Shown piece by piece: positions 42,218 to 51,633 of a stretch of 64,000 nt of DNA. The first letter of the stretch is position 1. Every line of letters begins with the position of its first letter. Made by a program: the position numbers and the translations under genes. A model generated the notes under the pieces. That model made no database searches. It was not told where the DNA came from and worked only from the letters and a program-made list of their open reading frames with translations. This DNA comes from Streptomyces cinnamoneus (GTDB lineage: Bacteria > Actinomycetota > Actinomycetes > Streptomycetales > Streptomycetaceae), in NCBI RefSeq assembly GCF_002939475.1, contig NZ_PKFQ01000001.1:5887001-5951000 (forward strand). The letters are read 5' to 3'.

Positions 42218-45178
42218 TCAGTTCGTCGTCGGCACGCCGACCGCCTGCCGGACGTCGAACCCCAGCGGTGTCGTCGTGTCCAGGGGAGCGAGCGTGGTGG
42301 TGTCGACCACCGATACGGTCGCGCCTGCTTCGTCGGCGAGGTACACCAGGTGCTTCGCAGACTGCGGGTGAGGTGTGCTTCCGGTGAGCCGTTCGCCGGC
42401 CGGTATGGTGAAACGCGGCGTTCCGGTCCGGGTGTCGAGCATCAGGAGCTCTCCGCTGTTCTCGGTGGTCACGAAGAGCCAGGCCCCGTCCGCGGATACC
42501 GACACTGATTCGGGCTTGATGATCCGTGGATGCTCCCAGGTGGCGACGATCTTGGGCGTGCCCGGTGAGGCGTCGTCGGGGCCGATGACCGAAATGCTGT
42601 CGCTCCCGTGGTTGGCGACATAGGCACGCAGGCCGCCCGGGGCGCAGGCCACGCCCATGGGATCCGTGCCCACGCCCAGAGAGGTCACCTGGTGGTCGGA
42701 GAGACGGACGCACCGCAGGGAATCGGCGGTGCGGTCGGTGACGTAGGCGTAGGCGCCGTCGTCGGTGACGGCCACGTCCCACGGCTGTGACGCGCCCTGC
42801 TCACCGACCGGTACGGGCGTCACCTTGGACCCGAAGACGGTGACCGTCCTGCTGGTGAAGTTGGCGACGTAGAGGGTGCCGTCATCGGAGATCGCCGCCG
42901 AGTGCGGGAGGTCGTCCTTGTCGAGGGGGCGGGGCTCGGTGCTCTCGACGCCGAGTCGCGAAGCGTCGAGGGTGATCACCGCCAGGCACGCTTCGCGGGG
43001 GTCGGGGCTCTCCTGGTTGACGACGTACAGGGTCCGGTCGTCCCGGCAGACCAGCGCACTGGGCCTGTCGGTGTGCGCATGGGGGGCCGTGGCGACGGTC
43101 TCCATCTGATCGCCTTCTGCTGTCAGCTGGATGCCGTACACCGTGCCCAGCGCCCCGGTTCCCGGCTTCCAGTGCTCGGCGTCGACCGCGTAGAGATAGT
43201 GGCCGTCGAGGGAGAGGGCGAGCCCGGCGTTGACGGAGCGCCCAGGGTCGGGGTTGATGACGATCTTGATCGTTCGCCGATGCGCTGCCGGGGTGGTGGA
43301 GACGTCGAACACCTCGACCGTTGCGTGGCCGTTGGTGTTGTTGGACACGTAGAGGGTCTCTCCATCCGGTGACAGGGCCAGGCCGTTGGGCCACTTCATG
43401 GGGGTCGGGGACTTGGTCACCGTCATCGCGTGACTCCACGGATCACCCACCACGTCGCGTTTGAGGACCGAGACGGTCCCGTTCCCGTAGTTGGCGACGT
43501 AGAGCCGGAGTTCGTCGGGTGACAGGGCCAACTCGTGCGGTCCCGACAGCTGGCCCGCCGTCGCGTCGATGACTTCCTCCCGCTGCCACTCTCCCTGCTC
43601 CGGCCTCTGGAGCATCGCGATCTGCCCGCCCCGCGCCCCGTCCGGGGTGGAGGCGAAGTCGGCCACGTAGAGTGTCCGGCCGTCTCTGGACACGGCGGCA
43701 CCCGTGGGCTGTTGGCAGCCCACGACATCGTCATCGATCGTGTGCGTACCGCCCTTCGGGTCGACGAGCGAGACCGTCGCCGTACCGGAGTCGGCGGTCA
43801 CCGCGTACCGGCTGTCGGGGGTGACGGCCACCCCGTACGGGAGGGCATCGGGGGCCAGTTGGACGGGGGTCACCGTCACCTCGCCGTTCCCGGTGAGCTT
43901 GTTCCCCTGGACCGGGGTGAGGACCAGAAGATGCGACGACTCCGGACTCGTCGCACAGGCGAATCCCAGGTCGGGCGCGATGGCGACGTCCCACGGCTTG
44001 TGCGCGGCCCCGAGGGGGACCGGGGCGAGCGGGGCGAGGTCGCTGAGATCCAGCACCGCGACATTTTCCGATACGGAGTCGGCCGCGTAGGCCCAGGTGC
44101 CGTCCGGGGAGACGGCGACGTTGACCGGCTTCGACCCCTCTCCGGCGGGGATGCAGGCCGTCTTGCGCGGGGCGGCCCGCACGACGGTCAGTTGTCCGGT
44201 GGCCTGGTCGGTGACATAGGAGTGGTGGCCGTCCGGGCCGAACACCACCCCTGCGGGCACGCCTTTCAGCTCAACGGCCGTGTGGTCGAGGGTGTCCGCG
44301 CGGATGGCCGTGAGAATGCCCGAGGTCTGGCTCACGACATGGATCACTTCGCCGTCCGGGGCGAAGGCCACGGCGACCGGGTGCGCGTCGGCCGGAACAG
44401 CGGTGGGGGTGTCGACCCGCCCGCTGTTCGGGTGCACGGTGGCGACGGTGACGGACGCGGAACCGTAGTTCGCCACGCACAGGCGGTCGCCGGCGGGGCC
44501 GATCGCGAGGGCACGGGGCTCGGCCCCGACGGGCACGGGGTCACCCACCGCCGTGCCGTCCGCGTCCAGGTCCAGCACCGTCACCCGGCCATCGGCCGTA
44601 CCTGCCCCCTGGCTCGCGACGTACGCGAACCGTCCTCCCGGCGCCACCGCGGCCGCCCGGGTGACCCCGGGTACGGAGACGGCCGCGCTCACGGACGGCG
44701 TGCCCGCCTGACTCACGTCGACCACCGTCACCGTGGCGTCCGTCTCGTCGATCACACAGACCCGTCGCGCCCCGCCGCCCGGGGCCGCCGCCAGCGCGCA
44801 GGGGCCGGTACCGACCGACAGGCGCTGTCCGCTCCGCTGCCCCTCCTTGTCGAACACCTCGACCTTGCCGTCCGCCGACGCCACACAGACCTGGTCGTCC
44901 ACCAGCCCCGCCACGACGGCGCACGGACCGTTTCCGGCTGGGACCGGAGGCAGAACCGGGTGTTCCGGGACCGTGAGGTCCACCACGGACAGCGTTCCGT
45001 CGTCGTGGTTCACGACATAGGCCCGGGTGCCGTCCGTACTGACGGCGACGGCACGCGGGTTGCTCCCCACCGGGGTGAAACGGACCTCGGGACCCTCCGG
45101 TGCCGTGAGGTCCACGACGGCCAGAGTGTCCGCGCCCCAGTCCGGGGCCACCAGCAAGGGCTCGTTCCGATCGCTCAT
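42218..45178 (-). CDS. YVTN beta-propeller protein of the eCIS operon
   Basis: 986-residue protein made almost entirely of YVTN/lactonase-type propeller repeats (GTRAYVVNHDDGTLSVVDLT; RLCVANYGSASVTVATV; GAYAYVTDRTADSLRCVRLS; GLRAYVANHGSDSISVIGPD and others). About 20 to 23 units imply three blades-rings of seven. No signal peptide or membrane segment is visible. ATG at 45178 overlaps the stop of the upstream baseplate gene (TCATGA), so it is translated with the particle genes. It probably is a surface or fibre-like part, or a receptor-binding or scaffold protein of the injection particle. The role is inferred. Confidence 0.85.
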   Translation of the reverse strand: MSDRNEPLLVAPDWGADTLAVVDLTAPEGPEVRFTPVGSNPRAVAVSTDGTRAYVVNHDDGTLSVVDLTVPEHPVLPPVPAGNGPCAVVAGLVDDQVCVASADGKVEVFDKEGQRSGQRLSVGTGPCALAAAPGGGARRVCVIDETDATVTVVDVSQAGTPSVSAAVSVPGVTRAAAVAPGGRFAYVASQGAGTADGRVTVLDLDADGTAVGDPVPVGAEPRALAIGPAGDRLCVANYGSASVTVATVHPNSGRVDTPTAVPADAHPVAVAFAPDGEVIHVVSQTSGILTAIRADTLDHTAVELKGVPAGVVFGPDGHHSYVTDQATGQLTVVRAAPRKTACIPAGEGSKPVNVAVSPDGTWAYAADSVSENVAVLDLSDLAPLAPVPLGAAHKPWDVAIAPDLGFACATSPESSHLLVLTPVQGNKLTGNGEVTVTPVQLAPDALPYGVAVTPDSRYAVTADSGTATVSLVDPKGGTHTIDDDVVGCQQPTGAAVSRDGRTLYVADFASTPDGARGGQIAMLQRPEQGEWQREEVIDATAGQLSGPHELALSPDELRLYVANYGNGTVSVLKRDVVGDPWSHAMTVTKSPTPMKWPNGLALSPDGETLYVSNNTNGHATVEVFDVSTTPAAHRRTIKIVINPDPGRSVNAGLALSLDGHYLYAVDAEHWKPGTGALGTVYGIQLTAEGDQMETVATAPHAHTDRPSALVCRDDRTLYVVNQESPDPREACLAVITLDASRLGVESTEPRPLDKDDLPHSAAISDDGTLYVANFTSRTVTVFGSKVTPVPVGEQGASQPWDVAVTDDGAYAYVTDRTADSLRCVRLSDHQVTSLGVGTDPMGVACAPGGLRAYVANHGSDSISVIGPDDASPGTPKIVATWEHPRIIKPESVSVSADGAWLFVTTENSGELLMLDTRTGTPRFTIPAGERLTGSTPHPQSAKHLVYLADEAGATVSVVDTTTLAPLDTTTPLGFDVRQAVGVPTTN

Positions 45179-48100
45179 GAGGGCACCTCCGCGACGGTGA
45201 CTCGGTGTTCGACGGAGTACACGGTCTCGCCGGGCCCGCAGTGGATTCTCAGGACGGGGTCCGACGCCGAGCCGTCGAGCAGATCGACCGGGACGAGTTC
45301 GGCCGTGGCGACGCGGCCCACCCCCGGCACCTGTTCCAGGACCCGGAACGCCTCGCCCGCGTACACCGGGCGCCCCAGCGGCCATCCCGTGCCGTCCGGG
45401 CCGCCGCCGACGGGGCTGAAGTACCGGTACAGGGCGCGTTCCGCCGCGGCGCGGAGCTCGGCGCGTTCTTCGGCGGTGCGGTAGTCCGCGGGAACGATCC
45501 GGGCATCGACACGGATGCCGTGGTAGACGGGCTGCTTCAGCCACACCGGAACGCCCTCCGGCTGGCAGGCGCGCAGGGAACGGCGCAAGGTGTCGCTGGC
45601 GTCGCGGGTGGGGGTGAGCATGTGGAAGGGGAACCAGCCCCGCTCGTCGGCAGTCACGAAGGGGATGACCATCAGCGTCACGCCGGCCTGGGTGCTACCG
45701 CCACTGGTGTCGGTGTAGCCGTTCTTGCCGTCATGTGAGGTGGTGACGTTACGCACGCCGACGATGTGGTCGTCGTCCGGGTTCCTCAGCCGGCTGATCC
45801 CGCCCGGGGGGATGCCGTTGCCCGCCGCGCCGAGCGTGGCCTTGTACAGGCCGTCCACGGTGATGGGCGTGCCCTCGGGCAGCGGAACGGCGCCGTACTG
45901 CCGGGGCTCCGAGGAGCCGCCCGTCACCTTCGGGCCGAAGTGGACCTGGCCCGTACTGGCGTTGATGACCACGTCCTTGCTGTCCTCAAGGGACTCGTGG
46001 AAGGACGTGACGGAGTGCCAGTTCTCTGTGCCGACACGGACCTTGGGGAGCTGCCCGTACACAGGGGAGTGCAACAGGGGGTGGACCTGACCGGGCTCTC
46101 CCGTGGACAAGAAGGGCTCTCGTGCCCGGTCGTGCTCCTCGTACTGCTCGGCGGGAACGGGGTCCGTCGTCCCGGAGTCGGCGTAGACCGTGTACGTCGT
46201 GGTGGGTGTGCCTTTCGGGTCGAGGATCTGGACGGCGATCCAGCAGACGGCCTCCTCGGTCGGGAAACCGGCGCCCCGCCCGTCGACGGCGTCCTGTGCC
46301 GTGCGGGCGAGGTCGCCGCGTGCGACGGCCGCCTGCCACCGCTCGGACTTGCTCACGTAAACGGGATGGGCGGAGACCGTCGGACCGTCCGCCACTGTGA
46401 TCTCTTGCGCGGGCGCGGAGGCGTAGGCGAGGGGAGCGGCGGTGTCCCACCATGGCGCCGTCTTTCTCGGAGCGAACACGGACACCGCGATGCGGTCCTC
46501 CGGCCCACGGTTGCCTCCCGCCGTCACCCAGAGCGTGAGGTGACCCGGATTATGCGGCTTCTTGATCTCCACCAGCGCCAGGACCAGCCCGCCGCCTTCC
46601 TTGAAAGGCCCGGAGAACTCACCACCCGCCTGGTAGTCACCCGCCGCGAACATCCCGACGGCGGCGGTGACGCCGGGGACGAGGCCGAGGTGTGCCGCGC
46701 CCACCGCGTCCGGCGGCACGCGCGTGGCCTCCTCCGTCGTCGTGAAGACCGTCTCGCCGTCCTCCGTGGGGGCGATGACCTGTATCCCTTTGAGAACCGT
46801 CAGCGCGCCGGGCGCCAGGGTGAAGACGACGTCCGTCTTGGCGGGCCGCCACGGCAGATAATTGCGTGCCGGATCGAGCGCGTCGTCGGGTGCGTCCCCG
46901 ACGTGGTGGATACGGGCCATGCCCGCCGACGCGGCCAGCGCGAGCTGTTCGTAGTCGGCGGGGACGACCGCCCGCTCCGGCACCGGGGCGCCCAGGGGCA
47001 GGCGCGTCGCGCAGGCGGCGGCACTCTCGCGTTCCGTGCCGCCGACCGCCGGTGCGGGGTTGGTCACGGCAGAGACGTACGGCAGCGGTGTGCGCAGCAC
47101 GGTGATGGTGCGGGCGGGTACGTTGCCCCGGGCACCGCCGCCGGTCAGATAGCGACGGATCCGTACGACCGCTCCGGCCGGCAGGGGCGCGCCGTGCTGT
47201 CGCGGTCCCCGGGCACCGGCCACGACGGGTGCGAAGACGGCCTCGCCGGTGCGCGGGTCCAGGGTGAAGTGCCGGTCTCCGGGGCCCGATCCGGCGAGCG
47301 AGGCGACATACGTCCACTGTGCGGTCCGCTCGCCGAGCACGGCTTCGACGACGAGGGGGTCGGTGCTGCGGGGCAGCGGCGGATGGGCGAAGCGGAGGCG
47401 TTCGCCGGGGGTGCCCGCCGCGGTGCCCAGGGTCTCGTTCCGTACCAGCCCGGCCTGGACGACGGGGACGGAGACGGCGAGCACCGGGTCGAGCGCGACC
47501 CGGGTCAGGGCGCTCCGGTCCGCATCGGCGCGGTAGCGGATCAGCCCGACGTCCCTCAGGCGCTGCACGGAGTCGCCGCCCTCGCCGACCGCCCGGTGGA
47601 GCAGGAGCTGGGCGGGCGCGTGGGCGGGGGGAAGATCGAGCGTGACCTTGCCCGGCCGGCCCTGGACGGCCACGGTGTCCGTGACGACCCGGCAGCCGGT
47701 CCAGTGAGTGCCCTGCCATGCTTCCCAGTGCCCCCGGGTGACGCCCGTGCCCACCTCGGGCGTGGGACCGGCGCCCATGGTCACGTCCAGCGTCACGCGC
47801 GTGCTCGGTACGGGCACCGACAGGACGACCAAGGCGTACGACGATAACGAGGGGCCGCCGCTGTCCGTGCTCACCCGACCGGTGTCCGCGAGGGCGTCCC
47901 CGGGCGGCGGGAAGTCGCCGAAGTAGGGGAGGTTGAGGTGGAAGGCCGGCCCGGCGAAGGCGGGGCCGCCCGGCTCGACGGTCCGGCCCGCCCCTGGGCC
48001 GAAGGCGGTGAGCGTGCCCTCGACGGCGCCGTCGGCCCGCCCCGATTCCGCGAAGTCCCCGGCGGCGACGAGGACACAGGGGTTGAGCACCGCCTCCGTC

Positions 48101-48468
48101 AGCGTGCTGAAGACAACCGGTTCCGCCTCCCCCACCGGTCGTGTGGCGACCTCCTGGCCCGCGGGGACGACCACCGGCTCGGGAGACGGCGCGGCGAGCT
48201 GGAGGACGACCTCGGTCTGCGCGGGCGCAGGCTGGTACGGGCGCACGCCCAGGAGCCGCAGCACCTGTAGCCGGCGCTGGTCGGGGGCCAGGTTGAGCCG
48301 GTCGCGCAGCCCCATGACCATGTCGGCGCACGTCTCGATCAGGCCCCGGCCGGGGTCCGTCCGGTCCTGACCGGTCCAGGCCCCCACCTTGCGCCGTACG
48401 GCGGCGACGGCGCCGGCGACGACCTCGTCGCGGGTGCGTCGGTCGTACTCGGGTGTCGGCAGACTCAT
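45175..48468 (-). CDS. Large baseplate J-like protein (Pvc12/Cis12-like)
   Basis: 1097-residue baseplate wedge component. The N-terminus (YDRRTRDEVVAGAVAAVRRK, LIETCADMVMGLRDRLNLAP) is typical of putative baseplate assembly proteins. A long beta-rich insertion occupies the middle. The C-terminal gpJ part has LTPTRDASDTLRRSLRACQP, the GIRVDARIVPADYRTAEERA domain and VYAGEAFRVLEQVPGVGRVA. It overlaps the gpI-like gene by 4 nt upstream and the propeller gene downstream. Confidence 0.9.
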   Translation of the reverse strand: MSLPTPEYDRRTRDEVVAGAVAAVRRKVGAWTGQDRTDPGRGLIETCADMVMGLRDRLNLAPDQRRLQVLRLLGVRPYQPAPAQTEVVLQLAAPSPEPVVVPAGQEVATRPVGEAEPVVFSTLTEAVLNPCVLVAAGDFAESGRADGAVEGTLTAFGPGAGRTVEPGGPAFAGPAFHLNLPYFGDFPPPGDALADTGRVSTDSGGPSLSSYALVVLSVPVPSTRVTLDVTMGAGPTPEVGTGVTRGHWEAWQGTHWTGCRVVTDTVAVQGRPGKVTLDLPPAHAPAQLLLHRAVGEGGDSVQRLRDVGLIRYRADADRSALTRVALDPVLAVSVPVVQAGLVRNETLGTAAGTPGERLRFAHPPLPRSTDPLVVEAVLGERTAQWTYVASLAGSGPGDRHFTLDPRTGEAVFAPVVAGARGPRQHGAPLPAGAVVRIRRYLTGGGARGNVPARTITVLRTPLPYVSAVTNPAPAVGGTERESAAACATRLPLGAPVPERAVVPADYEQLALAASAGMARIHHVGDAPDDALDPARNYLPWRPAKTDVVFTLAPGALTVLKGIQVIAPTEDGETVFTTTEEATRVPPDAVGAAHLGLVPGVTAAVGMFAAGDYQAGGEFSGPFKEGGGLVLALVEIKKPHNPGHLTLWVTAGGNRGPEDRIAVSVFAPRKTAPWWDTAAPLAYASAPAQEITVADGPTVSAHPVYVSKSERWQAAVARGDLARTAQDAVDGRGAGFPTEEAVCWIAVQILDPKGTPTTTYTVYADSGTTDPVPAEQYEEHDRAREPFLSTGEPGQVHPLLHSPVYGQLPKVRVGTENWHSVTSFHESLEDSKDVVINASTGQVHFGPKVTGGSSEPRQYGAVPLPEGTPITVDGLYKATLGAAGNGIPPGGISRLRNPDDDHIVGVRNVTTSHDGKNGYTDTSGGSTQAGVTLMVIPFVTADERGWFPFHMLTPTRDASDTLRRSLRACQPEGVPVWLKQPVYHGIRVDARIVPADYRTAEERAELRAAAERALYRYFSPVGGGPDGTGWPLGRPVYAGEAFRVLEQVPGVGRVATAELVPVDLLDGSASDPVLRIHCGPGETVYSVEHRVTVAEVPS

Positions 48469-49025
48469 CCCTGCTGTGACCTCTCGTCAGGAGCCTTGTG
48501 CGCAAGGGTGACCGTGACCTTGAAGGGGAGGTGGGCGGGGCAGTGCGCCCGGACCAGGCGCGTGAGGCGGCTCTCGAGGGCCCGTTGGTCCTCCCCGGCC
48601 GGGGCGGTCAGGGTGACGGTGAGCATGCGTCCGGCGCGGGGTGCCGGGTCGTCGTGGGTGAAGACGCGGCCGGGGTCGTCGACGACGAGCGCGAAGCGGG
48701 GCGGCACCCAGCCGTGGATCTCCCGGGCCTCCAGCAGCAGCCCGTACGGCGTCCCGCGATGAGCAGCCAGGCGGGGCGCGAGGTCGACGGCCTTGCGCCG
48801 CAGGCCCTCCGGCCAGCCCGGCTCCACCCGGGCGCCGGTGATCCGGATCAGCCAGTCCAGGAAGGCCGGTGGTGCACGCCAGGGGTCGAGCACCGCGTCG
48901 AGACCGTCGATCCGTTCCTCGGCCGGGGCCATGGCCTCGCCGAGCGCGGCCGCGAAGGCGAGCGCGACCGTGTCGTGCCCGTAGACGGCCGGCAGGGGCA
49001 GGGGACGTGCGGCGTACGCGGACAT
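48465..49025 (-). CDS. Phage tail protein gpI-like baseplate component
   Basis: 186 residues with FLDWLIRITGARVEPGWPEG and LAAHRGTPYGLLLEAREIHG, the pattern of the P2 gpI/TIGR02242-type tail domain protein of phage-like particles. It connects the J-type wedges to tail fibres. The stop overlaps the ATG of the 1097-residue baseplate gene. Start ATG at 49025, 16 nt after the stop of the preceding baseplate gene. Confidence 0.85.
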   Translation of the reverse strand: MSAYAARPLPLPAVYGHDTVALAFAAALGEAMAPAEERIDGLDAVLDPWRAPPAFLDWLIRITGARVEPGWPEGLRRKAVDLAPRLAAHRGTPYGLLLEAREIHGWVPPRFALVVDDPGRVFTHDDPAPRAGRMLTVTLTAPAGEDQRALESRLTRLVRAHCPAHLPFKVTVTLAHKAPDERSQQG

Positions 49026-49041
49026 GCGCGGTCCTCTTTCC

Positions 49042-51201
49042 TCAGCCTTCGGTGATGTCGACGTTGATGACCATGTCGTCCACGAGGACCAGTCCGCCGT
49101 CCGAGACCTCGACGGACGGCACGGCCCCGTCGCCGACGAACAGGCTCACCTCGGTCGTGCCCCGGACCTCCGGCACCGCCTCCAGCACGGTGAAGACGTC
49201 GCCCGCGTGGACGCGCCGGCCCCATGGCCAGCCCCGCCCGTCCGGTCCGCCTGCTGTGGGGTGGAAGAAGCGGCGCAGGGCGCGTTCGGTCGCCCGCCGG
49301 GTCCGCTCCTGGTCCGCCGCCGCGCTGCTCCAGGGGCGTACGGTCGCCGCGATCCCGAAGCGGTGGTAGCGGGGTGTGCCCACCCGCAGCCGTTCGCCCA
49401 GCAACCGGGAGGCCTCGACGACGCCCACCACCGAGTCCAGGACGTCCGGGGGGACGTCGAACGCGTCACCGGGAGGGGCCTGCGCCGGGTCTCCCTCGAA
49501 GAGCGGCACCAGGAGGACATGAAGCGGGTCGTCCTCACGACGCCAGAGGGCGGGCTCGGTCCTCGTCCCCTTCATGAAGAAGAAGACACCGCCGATGACG
49601 ACCACGGCGTCCGGGGACACCTGGCACTGCGGGGAGAGGCCGGGGAACGCCTCCGAGATCAGCGACCGCACCCCCCGGCTCTCCGCCTGCGGCACGAAGG
49701 CCCGGTCGGTGGAGGTGTAGGCGCGGTGGTAGAAGGTCTCGCCCTTGAAGAAGAACAGTTCGTACGCGTCGTCCGAGGCGGGGTCGGCGAGGACGGTGAC
49801 CGCGTCGAGCTGCGACGAGAAGTCCTCCGGCAGGTCGGGGAACGCGCTGCCGATGTCCTGTGGTGACGCCCCTTCACCGTCCCAAAGGCACTGGGTCCCG
49901 TAGAACCAGAGCCTGGGCTCGCCCTCGCCGGTGCGGATGACGGCGTCAAGGCACTTGGCGTCCGCGACGGGCCCGGGCACCGCCTCGTCGTCGTTGCTCT
50001 CGCCCGGCCCTCCCAGGGGCAGCGGGAGAGGGGTGATGGATTCGCCGTCGGCGAAGTAGTGCACGGCCCGCACCGGTTCCCGGGCGGCGACGGCGCAGGC
50101 GAGGATCTCGGACGGGCGCGGCGGTTGCGTCAGGGCGATCGGCACGCGTGAGTCGGTGGGCCGGGTGAGCGTCGTGACCCGGACCCGGGCCAGCCCGGCC
50201 ACGTGTTCCCCGATGATCTGCTCGTGATCGGCGGCGGTGACCGCGCGGCGCAGCGGGGTGAGGCCCAGCCCCGCGCGTTCCAGCGCCTGCCGCCAGTCCT
50301 CCGCGTCCTCGGCGGGGGCGAGCACGCCGTCGGCGGTGGCGCTCAGCCCGGCCTGTGAGACCACCGTCAGCGGTGTGCCGATGGGAAGACTGCCCTTCCG
50401 GCCTCGGTACACGTGGTACTCCGCGCTGATCCTCGTGCCTTCCGGCGGCACGTCCCCGTGCTGCTCGGGCACGCCCTCGGCGGGGACCGCAGGGCCGAGG
50501 ACGACCTCGCACGAGGCGTCGTCCCACCAGTGGACCCGGTCCCCCCGCCCGGCCTCGGCGAAGGTACGCACCGCCGGCCAGACGGAGTCCCCGACCTGGA
50601 CCGTCAGCCCCGGGCCGAACGGAGGCTCCGCGACGGGAGTGCCGGGGCGCCACGGCCGGTGGCGCGTCGCGAAGCGACCGCCGGGACGGCCGTCGGAGGT
50701 GCCCAGCACCTCGGCGACCGGGACGAGTTGCTCAAGCGCCGCCACCACCCCCGTGGACTGGTTCTCGGCGAGGACGAGCGGTGCGGTGGTCGCCAGGACG
50801 ACCGGCTGCTCGCCCTCGGTCCTGACCTCGGTGCCCGCCGGGATCTCCCGGAGCCCGGTCCTGGCGTCGGTGCGCGCGAACGCGACGGTGATCCGGGCGG
50901 GTGAGGCGGGGAGCGGCGTGATGCCCATGAGGCGCAGCAGGGCGGAGCGCTGACGGTCCGTCATGCGGTTGACGCGGTAGAGCAGCTGGTCGGTCCGTTC
51001 GGCGCAGGCCTCGATCAGGGTGACGCCGGGGTCGGAGACGTTGTGGTCGGTCCACTCGGGCGCGCGCTGCGGCAGGGCACGCTTGGCGGCGTCCACGAGC
51101 GGCTGGAAGCTCAGGTCGTCCAGGCCGGGAACGGGAACTCCGGACGCGTCGGACAAGGCCTCCGGCAGGGCGGACCGCTCGGGCGGCGGTGGATCGGCCA
51201 T
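49042..51201 (-). CDS. Baseplate J-like protein (Pvc11/Cis11-like)
   Basis: 719-residue baseplate wedge protein. The N-terminal region has WTDHNVSDPGVTLIEACAER and LLYRVNRMTDRQRSALLRLM, the hallmark of the putative baseplate assembly family. The C-terminal gpJ part has TPRYHRFGIAATVRPWSS, RATERALRRFFHPTAGGPDG and VHAGDVFTVLEAVPEVRG. ATG at 51201 was chosen because the frame further upstream overlaps gp25 out of context. It lies 7 nt from the gp25 stop. Confidence 0.9.
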   Translation of the reverse strand: MADPPPPERSALPEALSDASGVPVPGLDDLSFQPLVDAAKRALPQRAPEWTDHNVSDPGVTLIEACAERTDQLLYRVNRMTDRQRSALLRLMGITPLPASPARITVAFARTDARTGLREIPAGTEVRTEGEQPVVLATTAPLVLAENQSTGVVAALEQLVPVAEVLGTSDGRPGGRFATRHRPWRPGTPVAEPPFGPGLTVQVGDSVWPAVRTFAEAGRGDRVHWWDDASCEVVLGPAVPAEGVPEQHGDVPPEGTRISAEYHVYRGRKGSLPIGTPLTVVSQAGLSATADGVLAPAEDAEDWRQALERAGLGLTPLRRAVTAADHEQIIGEHVAGLARVRVTTLTRPTDSRVPIALTQPPRPSEILACAVAAREPVRAVHYFADGESITPLPLPLGGPGESNDDEAVPGPVADAKCLDAVIRTGEGEPRLWFYGTQCLWDGEGASPQDIGSAFPDLPEDFSSQLDAVTVLADPASDDAYELFFFKGETFYHRAYTSTDRAFVPQAESRGVRSLISEAFPGLSPQCQVSPDAVVVIGGVFFFMKGTRTEPALWRREDDPLHVLLVPLFEGDPAQAPPGDAFDVPPDVLDSVVGVVEASRLLGERLRVGTPRYHRFGIAATVRPWSSAAADQERTRRATERALRRFFHPTAGGPDGRGWPWGRRVHAGDVFTVLEAVPEVRGTTEVSLFVGDGAVPSVEVSDGGLVLVDDMVINVDITEG

Positions 51202-51208
51202 GGGGAAG

Positions 51209-51610
51209 TCACTCACTCGGGGAATCTCCGGGCAGGGTGTAGAAGGGGAAGACGAGGTTGCGGGGTTCGTTGGTGGCGCGCAGCCGGTAGCGGATGTCGA
51301 TGTAGAGCACGCCGATGTCCACGGTGTCCGTGCTGTACAGCAGGTCGTCGACCTCGATCCGTGGCTCCCACCGGTCGAGTGCCCGGCGTACCTCCGCATC
51401 GGCGCGGGCGACGGTGGTGGCGTCGAGCGTGTCGAAGACGAGACCGTGGATGCCGCAGCCGAACTCCGGCCGCATCGGCCGCTCGCCCGGCGCGGTGGAC
51501 AGGATGATCCGCATGGCCTGCTCCACGTCGTCGCTGCCGGTCGCCAGTCCTACGCGGCCGGTGCCGGTGATGACGGCGGGGAACGCCCACCCCGCGCCGA
51601 TGATGTCCAC
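51209..51610 (-). CDS. gp25-like baseplate wedge/lysozyme-fold protein
   Basis: 133-residue T4 gp25 homologue (GW_Gpw_gp25 family): IGAGWAFP start, VEQAMRIILSTAPGERPMRP, EFGCGIHGLVFDTLD and a C-terminal IEVDDLLYSTDTVDIGVLYI. The conserved EFGC loop contacts neighbouring baseplate and sheath proteins. GTG at 51610 has GGGAGA upstream at proper spacing. It is between the spike and the first J-like gene, as in other eCIS loci. Confidence 0.92.
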   Translation of the reverse strand: MDIIGAGWAFPAVITGTGRVGLATGSDDVEQAMRIILSTAPGERPMRPEFGCGIHGLVFDTLDATTVARADAEVRRALDRWEPRIEVDDLLYSTDTVDIGVLYIDIRYRLRATNEPRNLVFPFYTLPGDSPSE

Positions 51611-51633
51611 GGTCGTCTCCCGTCCGTGCCAGG

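Noticed and set aside
45179..45544. N-terminal extension of the 986-residue propeller gene
   Set aside because: This part lies inside the baseplate gene in another frame and is Arg-rich. The ATG at 45178 overlaps the baseplate stop and starts the first propeller strand.
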